Shown in pieces: positions 1-6,885 of a stretch of 7,058 bases of DNA. Source of the DNA: an uncultured Ignavibacteria bacterium (GTDB lineage: Bacteria; Bacteroidota; Ignavibacteria; Kapaibacteriales; UBA2268); NCBI GenBank assembly GCA_903911805.1, contig CAIWET010000588.1, positions 1-7,058 of the forward strand, in the 5' to 3' direction. The position numbers and the translations under genes are program-made. The notes below the pieces were generated by a model. The model was given only the letters and a program-made list of their open reading frames with translations. It made no database searches and was not told the origin of the DNA. Position 1 is the first letter of the stretch; each line of letters starts with the position of its first letter.

Positions 1-501
1 CGATCTGTATCAGTTGGAGCTGGTTCATACTTTAAAAAGACTACTAAAAGACAGAAATTCAGATTAGCTTTTCATTTTGGTTTGTTTCAATTTTTAATGC
101 CGATTTTAGGATGGTTTGCTGGTTATCAAATTGCTGATTTTGTTAGTAACTGGGATCATTGGATTGCACTTATTATTTTAGCAATAATTGGGTTAAAAAT
201 GATTAAAGACTCATTTGAAGATAATCCTATTACTAAAGATATTACAAAAGGATGGACTTTAATTTCCCTTTCGATAGCAACTAGCATAGATGCACTTGCA
301 GTTGGTTTTTCTATGAGCTTGCTTAATCAAGAAATTGTTGTACCATCAATTATTATTGGTTTGGTAGCAGCTTCAATGTCCCTATTAGGAATTTTATTAG
401 GTGAGAGATTATCTTCAAAATTTGGAGGCAAAGCAATGCTAATTGGAGGTATAGTATTAATATTAATTGGATTTAATATTCTATATCAACATCTAAAATA
501 A
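1..501 (+). CDS. mntP: Manganese efflux pump MntP family protein, 5' end cut off by the window
   Basis: The reading frame is open from base 1 to the TAA at 499-501, giving 166 visible residues; MntP proteins usually have about 185-190, so roughly 15-20 N-terminal residues lie outside. The family exports Mn2+ across the inner membrane to relieve manganese excess. Seen here: the segment HFGLFQFLMPILGW (about residues 25-38), typical of the second membrane helix, and a clear second-half motif SIDALAVGFSMSL with its conserved Asp at visible residue 97. The first-half counterpart reads RSVSVGAG at the very start, with Arg where the family has Asp; this may be a sequence-end artefact (see findings). 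Several hydrophobic stretches alternate with short charged loops, as expected. A TTG at 82 is an in-frame internal codon, not the start. The promoter and any manganese riboswitch would be upstream, out of view. Family assignment is firm; manganese as the substrate is inferred from the family. Confidence 0.88.
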   Translation, partial: RSVSVGAGSYFKKTTKRQKFRLAFHFGLFQFLMPILGWFAGYQIADFVSNWDHWIALIILAIIGLKMIKDSFEDNPITKDITKGWTLISLSIATSIDALAVGFSMSLLNQEIVVPSIIIGLVAASMSLLGILLGERLSSKFGGKAMLIGGIVLILIGFNILYQHLK

Positions 502-502
502 A

Positions 503-1306
503 CTATTTATTAAATATTGCTCCAAATAAAAAGTTCATTGCTACTATTAATAGAAAAACTGCATAAACTTTTTTTATTAATTTTCCTGAAAGTTTAAGTG
601 TAATATTTGCACCAAAAAAAGCTCCAATTAATAATCCAATTGAAACAAATAATGCATAATTTAAATTTAAATTTCCAGCATTATAATAAACCAAAACACC
701 TGGTAAACCAACAGGTAAGAGTAATGCTCCTAATGAAGTTCCAATTGCTTTTTTTGTATCATATTTCATAAATGTCACTAAAAATGGAACTATGACTAGT
801 CCTCCACCAATCCCAAATAAACCAGATAAAACTCCAGCAAGTAAACCTAAACCAAGCAAACCTATAATTTTATCATTTCTTGATTTGTCTTCTTTAATTT
901 CAATTTCTTGATTTTTTCCGAATTTCTTTTTTAAAATAGAAGAGATATCAAAAAAGTTATAACATACATATAAAAGGAAAATTCCATAGAATTGTTTTAA
1001 AGTTGTAATTGGTAAACTAATAGCGATATTGGCTCCGAAAGCAACACCTAAAGCTAAACCAAATGCAATTAAACCTGATGATTTAATTGATATCAATCCT
1101 TTTTTATAATATTGAATTACTGCTAAAATTCCAACAGGAAGCATTAATGCAAATAATGATGTTCCGCTTGCAAGTGTTAAATTAAATCCAAAAATAACAA
1201 CTAGAGCTGGAACAATAATAACACCGCCACCAATTCCAAACATTCCTGCTAATATTCCAGCAAGCATTCCTAAAATAATTAACTCTAAATTTAACATTTC
1301 AATCAT
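503..1306 (-). CDS. TauE/SafE-family membrane transporter (sulfite exporter-like)
   Basis: A 267-residue, strongly hydrophobic protein made of two homologous halves, the hallmark of the TauE/SafE (formerly DUF81) family. The signature GMFGIGGGVIIVPAL (about residues 21-35) returns as GLFGIGGGLVIVPFL (about 162-176). Matching GTSLFALMLPVG and GTSLGALLLPVG segments, and the paired GANI stretches, confirm the duplication. A charged, Lys/Glu-rich linker (about 126-146) joins the halves. Length fits the family's usual 250-270 residues. Members move sulfite, sulfoacetate or other small organic anions across the inner membrane; the substrate here cannot be told from sequence. The ATG at 1304-1306 is assumed as start; a second ATG at 1295-1297 (Met4) is nearly as good because a GAG lies about ten bases before it, whereas it sits only two or three bases before the first. 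The stop (TAG, 503-505) faces the mntP stop, so the genes converge. Transcription must begin in 1307-1409 or beyond. Confidence 0.9.
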   Translation of the reverse strand: MIEMLNLELIILGMLAGILAGMFGIGGGVIIVPALVVIFGFNLTLASGTSLFALMLPVGILAVIQYYKKGLISIKSSGLIAFGLALGVAFGANIAISLPITTLKQFYGIFLLYVCYNFFDISSILKKKFGKNQEIEIKEDKSRNDKIIGLLGLGLLAGVLSGLFGIGGGLVIVPFLVTFMKYDTKKAIGTSLGALLLPVGLPGVLVYYNAGNLNLNYALFVSIGLLIGAFFGANITLKLSGKLIKKVYAVFLLIVAMNFLFGAIFNK

Positions 1307-1311
1307 TTCTC

Positions 1312-1342
1312 TTTGTTTATTCTTAAATTATTTATAATTTTA
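1312..1342 (+). promoter_or_regulatory. Candidate Bacteroidota-type promoter for the secreted propeller gene
   Basis: TTTG at 1312-1315 and TAATTTTA at 1335-1342 are separated by 19 bases. This is the TTTG, N19, TAnnTTTG layout of the Bacteroidota primary sigma factor, with one mismatch (final A instead of G). A TATAAT hexamer overlaps at 1333-1338. It would start transcription near 1349, about 60 bases before the ATG at 1410. The region is very AT-rich, so a chance match is possible. The site lies in the divergent spacer and abuts the start of the minus-strand transporter gene. Confidence 0.4.
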
Positions 1343-1400
1343 AAAAAATTAAACAGCAAAATAAGAAATTTTCTTAGAATGCAAAGAATGGATTAAAAAA

Positions 1401-1404
1401 GAGG
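1401..1404 (+). promoter_or_regulatory. Ribosome binding site (GAGG) of the secreted propeller gene
   Basis: GAGG ends five bases before the ATG at 1410 and is preceded by an A-run. It supports this start: the encoded protein then opens with a signal peptide, which a later start would destroy. Confidence 0.65.
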
Positions 1405-1409
1405 TCAAA

Positions 1410-4400
1410 ATGAGAACTATTAAACTGATGATTTTTTCAATATTTTATTTAACTTATAATACTTTTGGTGCTGAAGTTATATTTAAAATTGATAATGGAA
1501 ATCCAAAAGGAATGAACTACCAAGCTTCTCGAAATGGATGGGAAGAATCAGTTGTTTTGCAGCCTTTAGGTCCTTGCAAAATAAATAAGTTACATATTTA
1601 TTATTCTGGTACTCAAAAAGCAAAAGATACTATCCACTTTGTAGGCTTTCCAACAGCTGGTAATCTTTATCCAACTGAATATATCTGGAGTTATAATTCA
1701 TTAATTGAGCCAGTAATTTTTGATTATGACGGAACACCCGGTTGGAAAGAAATTGATATTTCTAATACTGGTCTTCGCTCTGATGGTTTTGATAAAATTG
1801 TAATCCAACACATTATGAACCCTAAAGGTCCTTTCTTTACTTTTGACAACGATGGTATGAGTGGATTGAGTTGGATAACTGATCCATTTACTCCTAATGG
1901 AAATTTTTATGATATTATGGGAACAATTCATTATAACTCTCAAGGAGATTTTATGGTGAGATTTGTTTTGGAATATCTTTTCCCAAAAGACAGCATTTCT
2001 ATGAATCCGCCAGCTCCAACATTATATAATACCAATTTAATCTCAGGTGGTGGATATCCTTCAATAGTTGATTGGAATAATGACGGTTATGATGACATTG
2101 TTTTGGGTGGAACAATTTTTCAAAACAATCAAAATTCAACTTTTACAAATATTTCAGCAGCAAATCCTATAAATGCTTCAGGTACAGCTTGGGGTGATTT
2201 TGATAATGACGGAAAAATTGACTGTTATGCAATTGCTAATGGTGCTGCTGATTTCGATAAAAGATTAGAATGGAATAATAATGCTATGTATAAAAATACA
2301 GGCACTCAAATTATTCCAATCAATCAAAAATCAGTTTTTAAAACACCTTACCCTAGCACAAAATTTAATTTTTTAACTTCTACTGATAATAATAAAGATT
2401 CTATACATAATCCTTATAACTCAATAAGTCCTGTATTTTTTGATTACAATAATGATGGATTCTTAGATTTATTTATTGCCAATAGAAGAACTGAGTTATC
2501 TGGGAAACCCGAAATGTTTTCTCCAGATGAACTTTGGGAAGGTTCGGCAGATGGAACTTTTAAAAATGTTTCTGTGCCTTCAGGAATTCACGCTGGCGAG
2601 ACTTATACTCCTTATGATGGTAGCAATGGCTTTGGATATTACGATTGCTATGGAGCAATGGCTGTTGATTACAACAAGGACAATAAGACCGATATATTTG
2701 TTGCTAATTATCGATTAATCAAGGATAATTTATTCAAAAATAATGGAAATTCAACCTTTACTGAAAATGCAGCTCAAACCGGTGTTCAAGGTTTGCCAAC
2801 TGCTGCTCAGGGGTATTTCGGTCACGGAATGGGTTGTCAATGGGGCGACTTTAACAATGATGGCAATCCTGACTTGATTGTTGGAAATCTTGCTCATACA
2901 GACTATCGCGGAATTTATTCAAATCCTTCTTTAATTTTCAAAAATTTAGGAAGTCCATCATACAAATTTGATGAAGTTCATACAAAAATGGGACTTAAAT
3001 TCCACGAAGGTAATGCTGGATCAATTTGGGCAGATTTAGATTTAGATGGCAATCTTGACTTATGGCATGGAAAATATTCTGGTGGTATGGGTTTCTTCTA
3101 TTTCAATCAAGGTGCGCCTGATTATAAATTAGTCGAAAAAACTTGGGAACTCAATTGTGTTGTCCAAAATCCTTGGGTTGCTGTAAAAACAGATTATGAT
3201 AATGATGGTGATTTTGATTTTGTAATTAATGGTCAATTATATAGAAATGATATAATCCATAAAGGAAAATTTATTGGGATCAGACTTGTTGGCTCTCCAA
3301 AAGATAAAGTAAATATGGATGCTTATGGTACTAAAGTTACAATAACCGCTGGTGGTAAAGTATTCTATCAAGAATTATCTGGAAGTTCTGCTGGTACATT
3401 ATGTTCTCAAAATTCAAATGAATTATTATTTGGTTTAGGTGAAGTAAATAAAATTGATGGAATGACAATTGAATATAGCAATGGAACAAAAACTGTTATT
3501 ACCAAGCAACTTGATTTGAATGCAAAATATACTGTCACTTATCCAGGCACAGTTGAGCAAAAATTGGTTGCAACACCAGCTCAAGTTTATCCAGAAAATA
3601 ATCAAATCATTTTAGATACAAATTTTATTCAATTTAAATGGAATAGCGTTGCTGGTGCAAAAGAATATTACGTAACATTTTTGAACTCACCAAATGGTTT
3701 TGAATTAGGAACAAACATTACAAAAGATACATTAAGTCATTTTTTCAAGCCAAATCCTTATAAAACTTATTATTGGAAAGTTAGAGCTGTAAATCCAGAT
3801 GGAACAAAGACTCCATTCTCGTCGGAATGGGCATTTAGCATTGGAATGCCATCCGCATCATCAATTACAAAAGTTTATCCTAAAAAAGACAGCATTAATA
3901 TTCCAATCAAATCTAAATTTATTTGGAATAAAGCTGAATTCCCAATCTTTTTAAGAGATCAAATTATTAATTATGAAATATCAATTTTTAATGAATTCAA
4001 TGAATTACTACTGATACAATCAGGTATTACAGATACTTCTCGAATTTTTCCAGCATTATCACCAAATAAAAAATATAAATGGAAAATTTGTGCAGGTATT
4101 GCAGGTGGTTATTTAATTTGCTCTCCAATTTGGGAATTTACAACATTAGGACTTCCAGAAGCAATTCAATTAACTGAACCCGCAAATAATGCAATAGATG
4201 TTACTACTAAGCCATATTTTAAATGGACTGAAAGTACAATTGCTAATTTCTATCAATTACAGGCATCACAGGATTCATTATTTACAACAATCGATTTATT
4301 AAAAGATAGTATCCAATATGCAAGTTACAAATTATTTAAAGGGATGAATGGTCAAACTTTATATTATTGGCGTGTAAGAGCTATGAACGATGGTGGATAT

Positions 4401-4733
4401 GGAAAGTGGTCAGATACCTGGAAATTCAAAACTGGAGGAGTAAACAACATATTTGAAGAAGAAAATCCAAACAATCTATTCAAAATTGATGAAATTTCTC
4501 CGAACCCAGCAAAAGAGAAAATTAATTTAAAAATTTCTTCGGCTATTAATGATAAAATTACTATATTCGTAGTAAATAATATAGGATTAACTATAAAAAC
4601 TTTTGAAAATGTGATGAATATAGGCACAAATAACCTGGAATTAAGACTGGATGGGATTTCATCCGGAATTTATTTTATTAAAATAACAAATAATCAATTT
4701 AGTATAACTAAACCGTTTTTATTAATTCATTAA
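1410..4733 (+). CDS. Secreted FG-GAP/VCBS propeller protein with ASPIC/UnbV domain, FN3-like repeats and T9SS sorting domain
   Basis: The 1107-residue product is modular. Residues 1 to about 20 form a Sec signal peptide (MRTIK, hydrophobic core, cleavage near TFG/AEV). Residues 21-197 are a beta-rich region I do not recognise. Residues 205-615 carry seven D-x-[DN]-x-D-x-x-x-D calcium-type motifs beginning at Asp 221, 263, 345, 420, 480, 542 and 595 (for example DYNNDGFLD), as in FG-GAP/VCBS beta-propellers. Residues 620-712 match the ASPIC/UnbV domain (DAYGTKVTITAGGK, then LFGLGEVNKIDGMTIEYSNG), the pairing seen in CRTAC1-like proteins. About 722-812, 815-913 and 916-1010 are three fibronectin-III-like repeats, each ending in a Y-Y/K-W-K/R-V/I-R/C strand and W-x-F. 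Residues 1025-1107 are a type A T9SS sorting domain (ISPNPAKEKI to GIYFIKI). It is therefore expected to cross the outer membrane by T9SS and be anchored or released. Ligand and role are unknown; adhesion or glycan binding is only a family-based guess. acs follows ten bases downstream. Confidence 0.92.
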   Translation: MRTIKLMIFSIFYLTYNTFGAEVIFKIDNGNPKGMNYQASRNGWEESVVLQPLGPCKINKLHIYYSGTQKAKDTIHFVGFPTAGNLYPTEYIWSYNSLIEPVIFDYDGTPGWKEIDISNTGLRSDGFDKIVIQHIMNPKGPFFTFDNDGMSGLSWITDPFTPNGNFYDIMGTIHYNSQGDFMVRFVLEYLFPKDSISMNPPAPTLYNTNLISGGGYPSIVDWNNDGYDDIVLGGTIFQNNQNSTFTNISAANPINASGTAWGDFDNDGKIDCYAIANGAADFDKRLEWNNNAMYKNTGTQIIPINQKSVFKTPYPSTKFNFLTSTDNNKDSIHNPYNSISPVFFDYNNDGFLDLFIANRRTELSGKPEMFSPDELWEGSADGTFKNVSVPSGIHAGETYTPYDGSNGFGYYDCYGAMAVDYNKDNKTDIFVANYRLIKDNLFKNNGNSTFTENAAQTGVQGLPTAAQGYFGHGMGCQWGDFNNDGNPDLIVGNLAHTDYRGIYSNPSLIFKNLGSPSYKFDEVHTKMGLKFHEGNAGSIWADLDLDGNLDLWHGKYSGGMGFFYFNQGAPDYKLVEKTWELNCVVQNPWVAVKTDYDNDGDFDFVINGQLYRNDIIHKGKFIGIRLVGSPKDKVNMDAYGTKVTITAGGKVFYQELSGSSAGTLCSQNSNELLFGLGEVNKIDGMTIEYSNGTKTVITKQLDLNAKYTVTYPGTVEQKLVATPAQVYPENNQIILDTNFIQFKWNSVAGAKEYYVTFLNSPNGFELGTNITKDTLSHFFKPNPYKTYYWKVRAVNPDGTKTPFSSEWAFSIGMPSASSITKVYPKKDSINIPIKSKFIWNKAEFPIFLRDQIINYEISIFNEFNELLLIQSGITDTSRIFPALSPNKKYKWKICAGIAGGYLICSPIWEFTTLGLPEAIQLTEPANNAIDVTTKPYFKWTESTIANFYQLQASQDSLFTTIDLLKDSIQYASYKLFKGMNGQTLYYWRVRAMNDGGYGKWSDTWKFKTGGVNNIFEEENPNNLFKIDEISPNPAKEKINLKISSAINDKITIFVVNNIGLTIKTFENVMNIGTNNLELRLDGISSGIYFIKITNNQFSITKPFLLIH

Positions 4734-4735
4734 GG
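4732..4735 (+). promoter_or_regulatory. Ribosome binding site (AAGG) of acs, overlapping the upstream stop codon
   Basis: AAGG shares its first two bases with the TAA stop of the preceding gene and ends eight bases before the acs ATG at 4744. With the ten-base intergenic gap, this suggests that acs is co-transcribed with, and may be translationally coupled to, the secreted-protein gene. No promoter fits in the gap itself. Confidence 0.55.
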
Positions 4736-4743
4736 TTTTAATT

Positions 4744-6630
4744 ATGTCAGATTTAAAGGGAGACGTTTATTACCCTTCTCAAGAAGTGATTAATCACGCG
4801 CACGTTCCTAATTGGGACGAATTAAATGATTTTGCTCAAAATAATTATGAAGAATTTTGGGCTAAACAAGCTGAAGAACTTCACTGGTTCCAAAAATGGG
4901 ACAAAGTAATTGAAGATGCAGAAAAACCATTTTATAAATGGTTTGTTGGTGGAAAAACCAACATCGCTTATAATTGCCTGGATGCTCACACAAAAACTTA
5001 TAGAAGAAATAAACTTGCCCTTATCTGGGAAGGTGAAGATGGAGAAGAACGTACTTTCTCTTATTTTGCTTTATACAGAGAAACAAGTAAATTTGCAAAT
5101 ATATTAAAATCGCTTGGAGTAAAAAAAGGCGACAGAGTTACCATTTATATGGGAAGAGTTCCAGAATTAATAATGGCAATGCTAGCTTGTGCAAGAATTG
5201 GCGCTATTCATTCAGTTATTTATGGTGGATTTTCTGTTGAAGCTCTTCACGAAAGAATTGACGATTCACAATCAAAAGTGCTTATCACTTGCGATGGCGC
5301 TTTCCAAAGAGGAAAAATTGTACCATTAAAATCAATTGCTGACGAAGCTCTCCAAAGAGCTGGTGCTGTAGAGCACGTTCTTGTTATTAAAAGAACAGGG
5401 CAAGAAGTTTATATGGAACAAGGTAGAGATATGTGGTATCACGAATTGGAAAAACTTCCAGTTGCTGCTCCTAATTGTCCAATTGAAGAAATGGATGCCG
5501 AAGATCCTCTATTCATTCTTTATACTTCTGGCACTACTGGTAAACCGAAAGCTATCCTTCATACTCACGGTGGGTATATGGTAGGTACTTATACTACATT
5601 AAAATATGTGTTCGATATACACGATGACGATAGATATTGGTGTGCTGCCGATCCAGGCTGGATTACTGGACATAGTTACATAGTTTATGGACCATTTTTG
5701 AATGGTGCAACTTCATTTATGTATGAAGGTGCTCCAAACTTCCCTTATCCAAATCGTTGGTGGCAAATGGCTGAAAGATATGGAATTAGCATTCTTTATA
5801 CTGCACCAACTGCTATTAGAGGATTAATGAGATTTGGCGAAGCTTGGGTTAACCGTCACGATTTATCAGGATTGAGATTATTAGGTAGCGTTGGCGAACC
5901 AATTAATCCAGAAGCTTGGAGATGGTACCATAGAGTAATCGGTAAAGAAAAATGCCCAATTATGGATACTTGGTGGCAAACTGAAACTGGTATGTTTATG
6001 ATTACTCCTACCCCATCATTACCATTAAAACCAGGTTCTGGCACAAAGCCATTCTTTGGATTGCAAATGGATATATTAAATGAAGAAGGTGAACCTGTTG
6101 GAGCAAATGAAGAAGGATATTTAGTTATTAAAAATCCTTGGCCAGCAATGATGAGAACAATTTATAATGATCCTGAAAGATTTGTAACCCAGTATTGGAG
6201 CAAGTATCCAGGATTATATATGACTGGCGATAGTGCTAAACGCGACGAAGACGGTTACTATTGGGTAATTGGTAGAGTTGATGACGTAATTAAAGTTTCA
6301 GGTTATAGATTAGGTACTGCTGAGATTGAATCAGCCCTTGTTAGTCATCACGACGTTGCTGAAGCTGCAGCTATTGGTATTCCTCACGAAGTTCGTGGAA
6401 ACACTATTTATGCTTATGTAATTTTGAAGCAAGGCGTTGAGAAATCACCTGAATTAGTTGAATTATTAAAAGCTCACGTTGGCCACGAAATGGGACCTAT
6501 TGGTAAACCTGAAAAGATTGAATTTGTTGATGCTTTACCTAAAACAAGATCAGGAAAAATTATGCGTAGAGTATTGAAAGCACAAGCTTTAGGTCAAGAC
6601 CCAGGCAATCTTTCAACATTGGAAGAATAA
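4744..6630 (+). CDS. acs: Acetyl-CoA synthetase (AMP-forming, acetate--CoA ligase)
   Basis: The 628-residue enzyme activates acetate with ATP to acetyl-AMP and then forms acetyl-CoA in the cytoplasm, feeding acetate into central metabolism. All adenylate-forming signatures are present: the P-loop YTSGTTGKPKA (260-270), ADPGWITGHSY (302-312), SVGEPINPEAW (382-392), DTWWQTETG (408-416), TGD (494-496), GRVDDVIKVSGYR (510-522) and the C-terminal PKTRSGK with catalytic Lys605. Trp411 probably matches the pocket Trp (Trp414 in the Salmonella enzyme) that limits the substrate to acetate or propionate. Lys605 is the residue acetylated in Pat/CobB-type control in other bacteria; no such genes are visible here. 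The protein stops soon after the GNLSTLEE tail and lacks the final stretch of the 652-residue E. coli enzyme, away from the active site. The N terminus (YYPSQEVINHAHVPNW) aligns naturally with the family, supporting this start. It lies ten bases behind the secreted-protein gene and ends before a strong terminator. Confidence 0.97.
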   Translation: MSDLKGDVYYPSQEVINHAHVPNWDELNDFAQNNYEEFWAKQAEELHWFQKWDKVIEDAEKPFYKWFVGGKTNIAYNCLDAHTKTYRRNKLALIWEGEDGEERTFSYFALYRETSKFANILKSLGVKKGDRVTIYMGRVPELIMAMLACARIGAIHSVIYGGFSVEALHERIDDSQSKVLITCDGAFQRGKIVPLKSIADEALQRAGAVEHVLVIKRTGQEVYMEQGRDMWYHELEKLPVAAPNCPIEEMDAEDPLFILYTSGTTGKPKAILHTHGGYMVGTYTTLKYVFDIHDDDRYWCAADPGWITGHSYIVYGPFLNGATSFMYEGAPNFPYPNRWWQMAERYGISILYTAPTAIRGLMRFGEAWVNRHDLSGLRLLGSVGEPINPEAWRWYHRVIGKEKCPIMDTWWQTETGMFMITPTPSLPLKPGSGTKPFFGLQMDILNEEGEPVGANEEGYLVIKNPWPAMMRTIYNDPERFVTQYWSKYPGLYMTGDSAKRDEDGYYWVIGRVDDVIKVSGYRLGTAEIESALVSHHDVAEAAAIGIPHEVRGNTIYAYVILKQGVEKSPELVELLKAHVGHEMGPIGKPEKIEFVDALPKTRSGKIMRRVLKAQALGQDPGNLSTLEE

Positions 6631-6655
6631 TAATTATTAGTCAATCTATTTTCAT

Positions 6656-6692
6656 AAAATCCTGCTTCTAAAAAAGAAGTGGGATTTTTTTT
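6656..6692 (+). terminator. Intrinsic (rho-independent) terminator after acs
   Basis: Arms 6656-6669 (AAAATCCTGCTTCT) and 6675-6688 (AGAAGTGGGATTTT) pair over 14 positions, including two G-T wobbles, around a five-A loop. The right arm runs into an eight-T tract (6685-6692). It begins 25 bases after the acs stop and closes the + strand transcription unit. Confidence 0.88.
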
Positions 6693-6696
6693 ATTT

Positions 6697-6738
6697 TGGT
6701 AGGTCAAGCGCCCCGCTTGACCATCTTAAAGTAGCACA
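6697..6738 (+). repeat. 42-base direct repeat, copy A
   Basis: Identical base for base to 6844-6885, with copy starts 147 bases apart. It covers the whole H1 palindrome with its GTAG, the eight-base linker ATCTTAAA, and the GTAGCACA foot of H2. Identity ends inside the left arm of H2, at 6739. Confidence 0.95.
6699..6722 (+). repeat. Palindrome H1, copy A, with GTAG foot
   Basis: GTAG at 6699-6702 leads into arms GGTCAAGCG (6702-6710) and CGCTTGACC (6714-6722), a perfect nine-base stem around a CCC loop. No T-run follows, so it is not a standard terminator. Confidence 0.85.
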
Positions 6739-6756
6739 GACATTCCTGTCTGTGCT
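6731..6756 (+). repeat. Palindrome H2, copy A, with GTAG foot
   Basis: GTAG at 6731-6734 opens a perfect ten-base stem: AGCACAGACA (6733-6742) and TGTCTGTGCT (6747-6756) around a TTCC loop. An A-run follows about three bases later, not a T-run, so terminator function on the + strand is unlikely. Confidence 0.85.
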
Positions 6757-6805
6757 TGTAAAAAAAATATACTAAATTTCTGGAATTTCTTATATTATTT
6801 AGATT

Positions 6806-6830
6806 GAACCCACCTTTAAGGTGGGCTCCA
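6806..6830 (-). repeat. Palindrome H3, with GGAG foot on the minus strand
   Basis: CCCACC (6809-6814) pairs with GGTGGG (6820-6825) around TTTAA, and the stem can extend past one mismatch to GA (6806-6807) and TC (6827-6828). Read on the - strand, GGAG (6829-6826) stands directly before the palindrome, mirroring the GTAG of H1 and H2. It lies between the two H1-H2 pairs and occurs once in the window. Confidence 0.75.
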
Positions 6831-6843
6831 TCTTGAAAATTCA

Positions 6844-6885
6844 TGGTAGGTCAAGCGCCCCGCTTGACCATCTTAAAGTAGCACA
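6844..6885 (+). repeat. 42-base direct repeat, copy B
   Basis: Exact second copy of 6697-6738. The flanks differ on both sides, so the duplicated unit is well delimited. Confidence 0.95.
6846..6869 (+). repeat. Palindrome H1, copy B, with GTAG foot
   Basis: Same as copy A: GTAG at 6846-6849, arms 6849-6857 and 6861-6869, CCC loop 6858-6860. The following linker ATCTTAAA (6870-6877) is also identical. Confidence 0.85.

Noticed and set aside
82..84. TTG as the start of the first gene
   Set aside because: The frame is open back to base 1 and residues upstream belong to the MntP family, so the true start lies outside the window.
1307..1409. Riboswitch or structured leader upstream of the secreted-protein gene
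   Set aside because: The spacer is only about 100 bases, nearly all A/T, and shows no conserved riboswitch core or stable hairpin.
1701..1943. Minus-strand open frame of about 80 codons inside the secreted-protein gene
   Set aside because: It lies antisense to a well-supported coding region, has no recognisable domain or ribosome site, and has an implausible composition.
2476..2718. Second + strand frame of about 80 codons in the propeller region
   Set aside because: It is an off-frame reading of the Asp/Asn-rich repeats; the main frame carries all the motifs.
4364..4627. Minus-strand frame opposite the end of the secreted-protein gene
   Set aside because: It is antisense to the third FN3-like repeat and sorting domain, with no independent coding evidence.
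4910..5584. Short + strand alternative frames inside acs (4910-5107, 5381-5584)
   Set aside because: Both are out-of-frame readings of a complete, conserved acs gene.
5856..6044. Minus-strand frame opposite acs
   Set aside because: It is antisense to the conserved SVGEP and WWQTETG region, with no coding signal of its own.
6733..6756. Second transcription terminator
   Set aside because: The stem is strong but is followed by TTG and an A-run rather than a T-run on the + strand; on the - strand the T-run precedes the hairpin.
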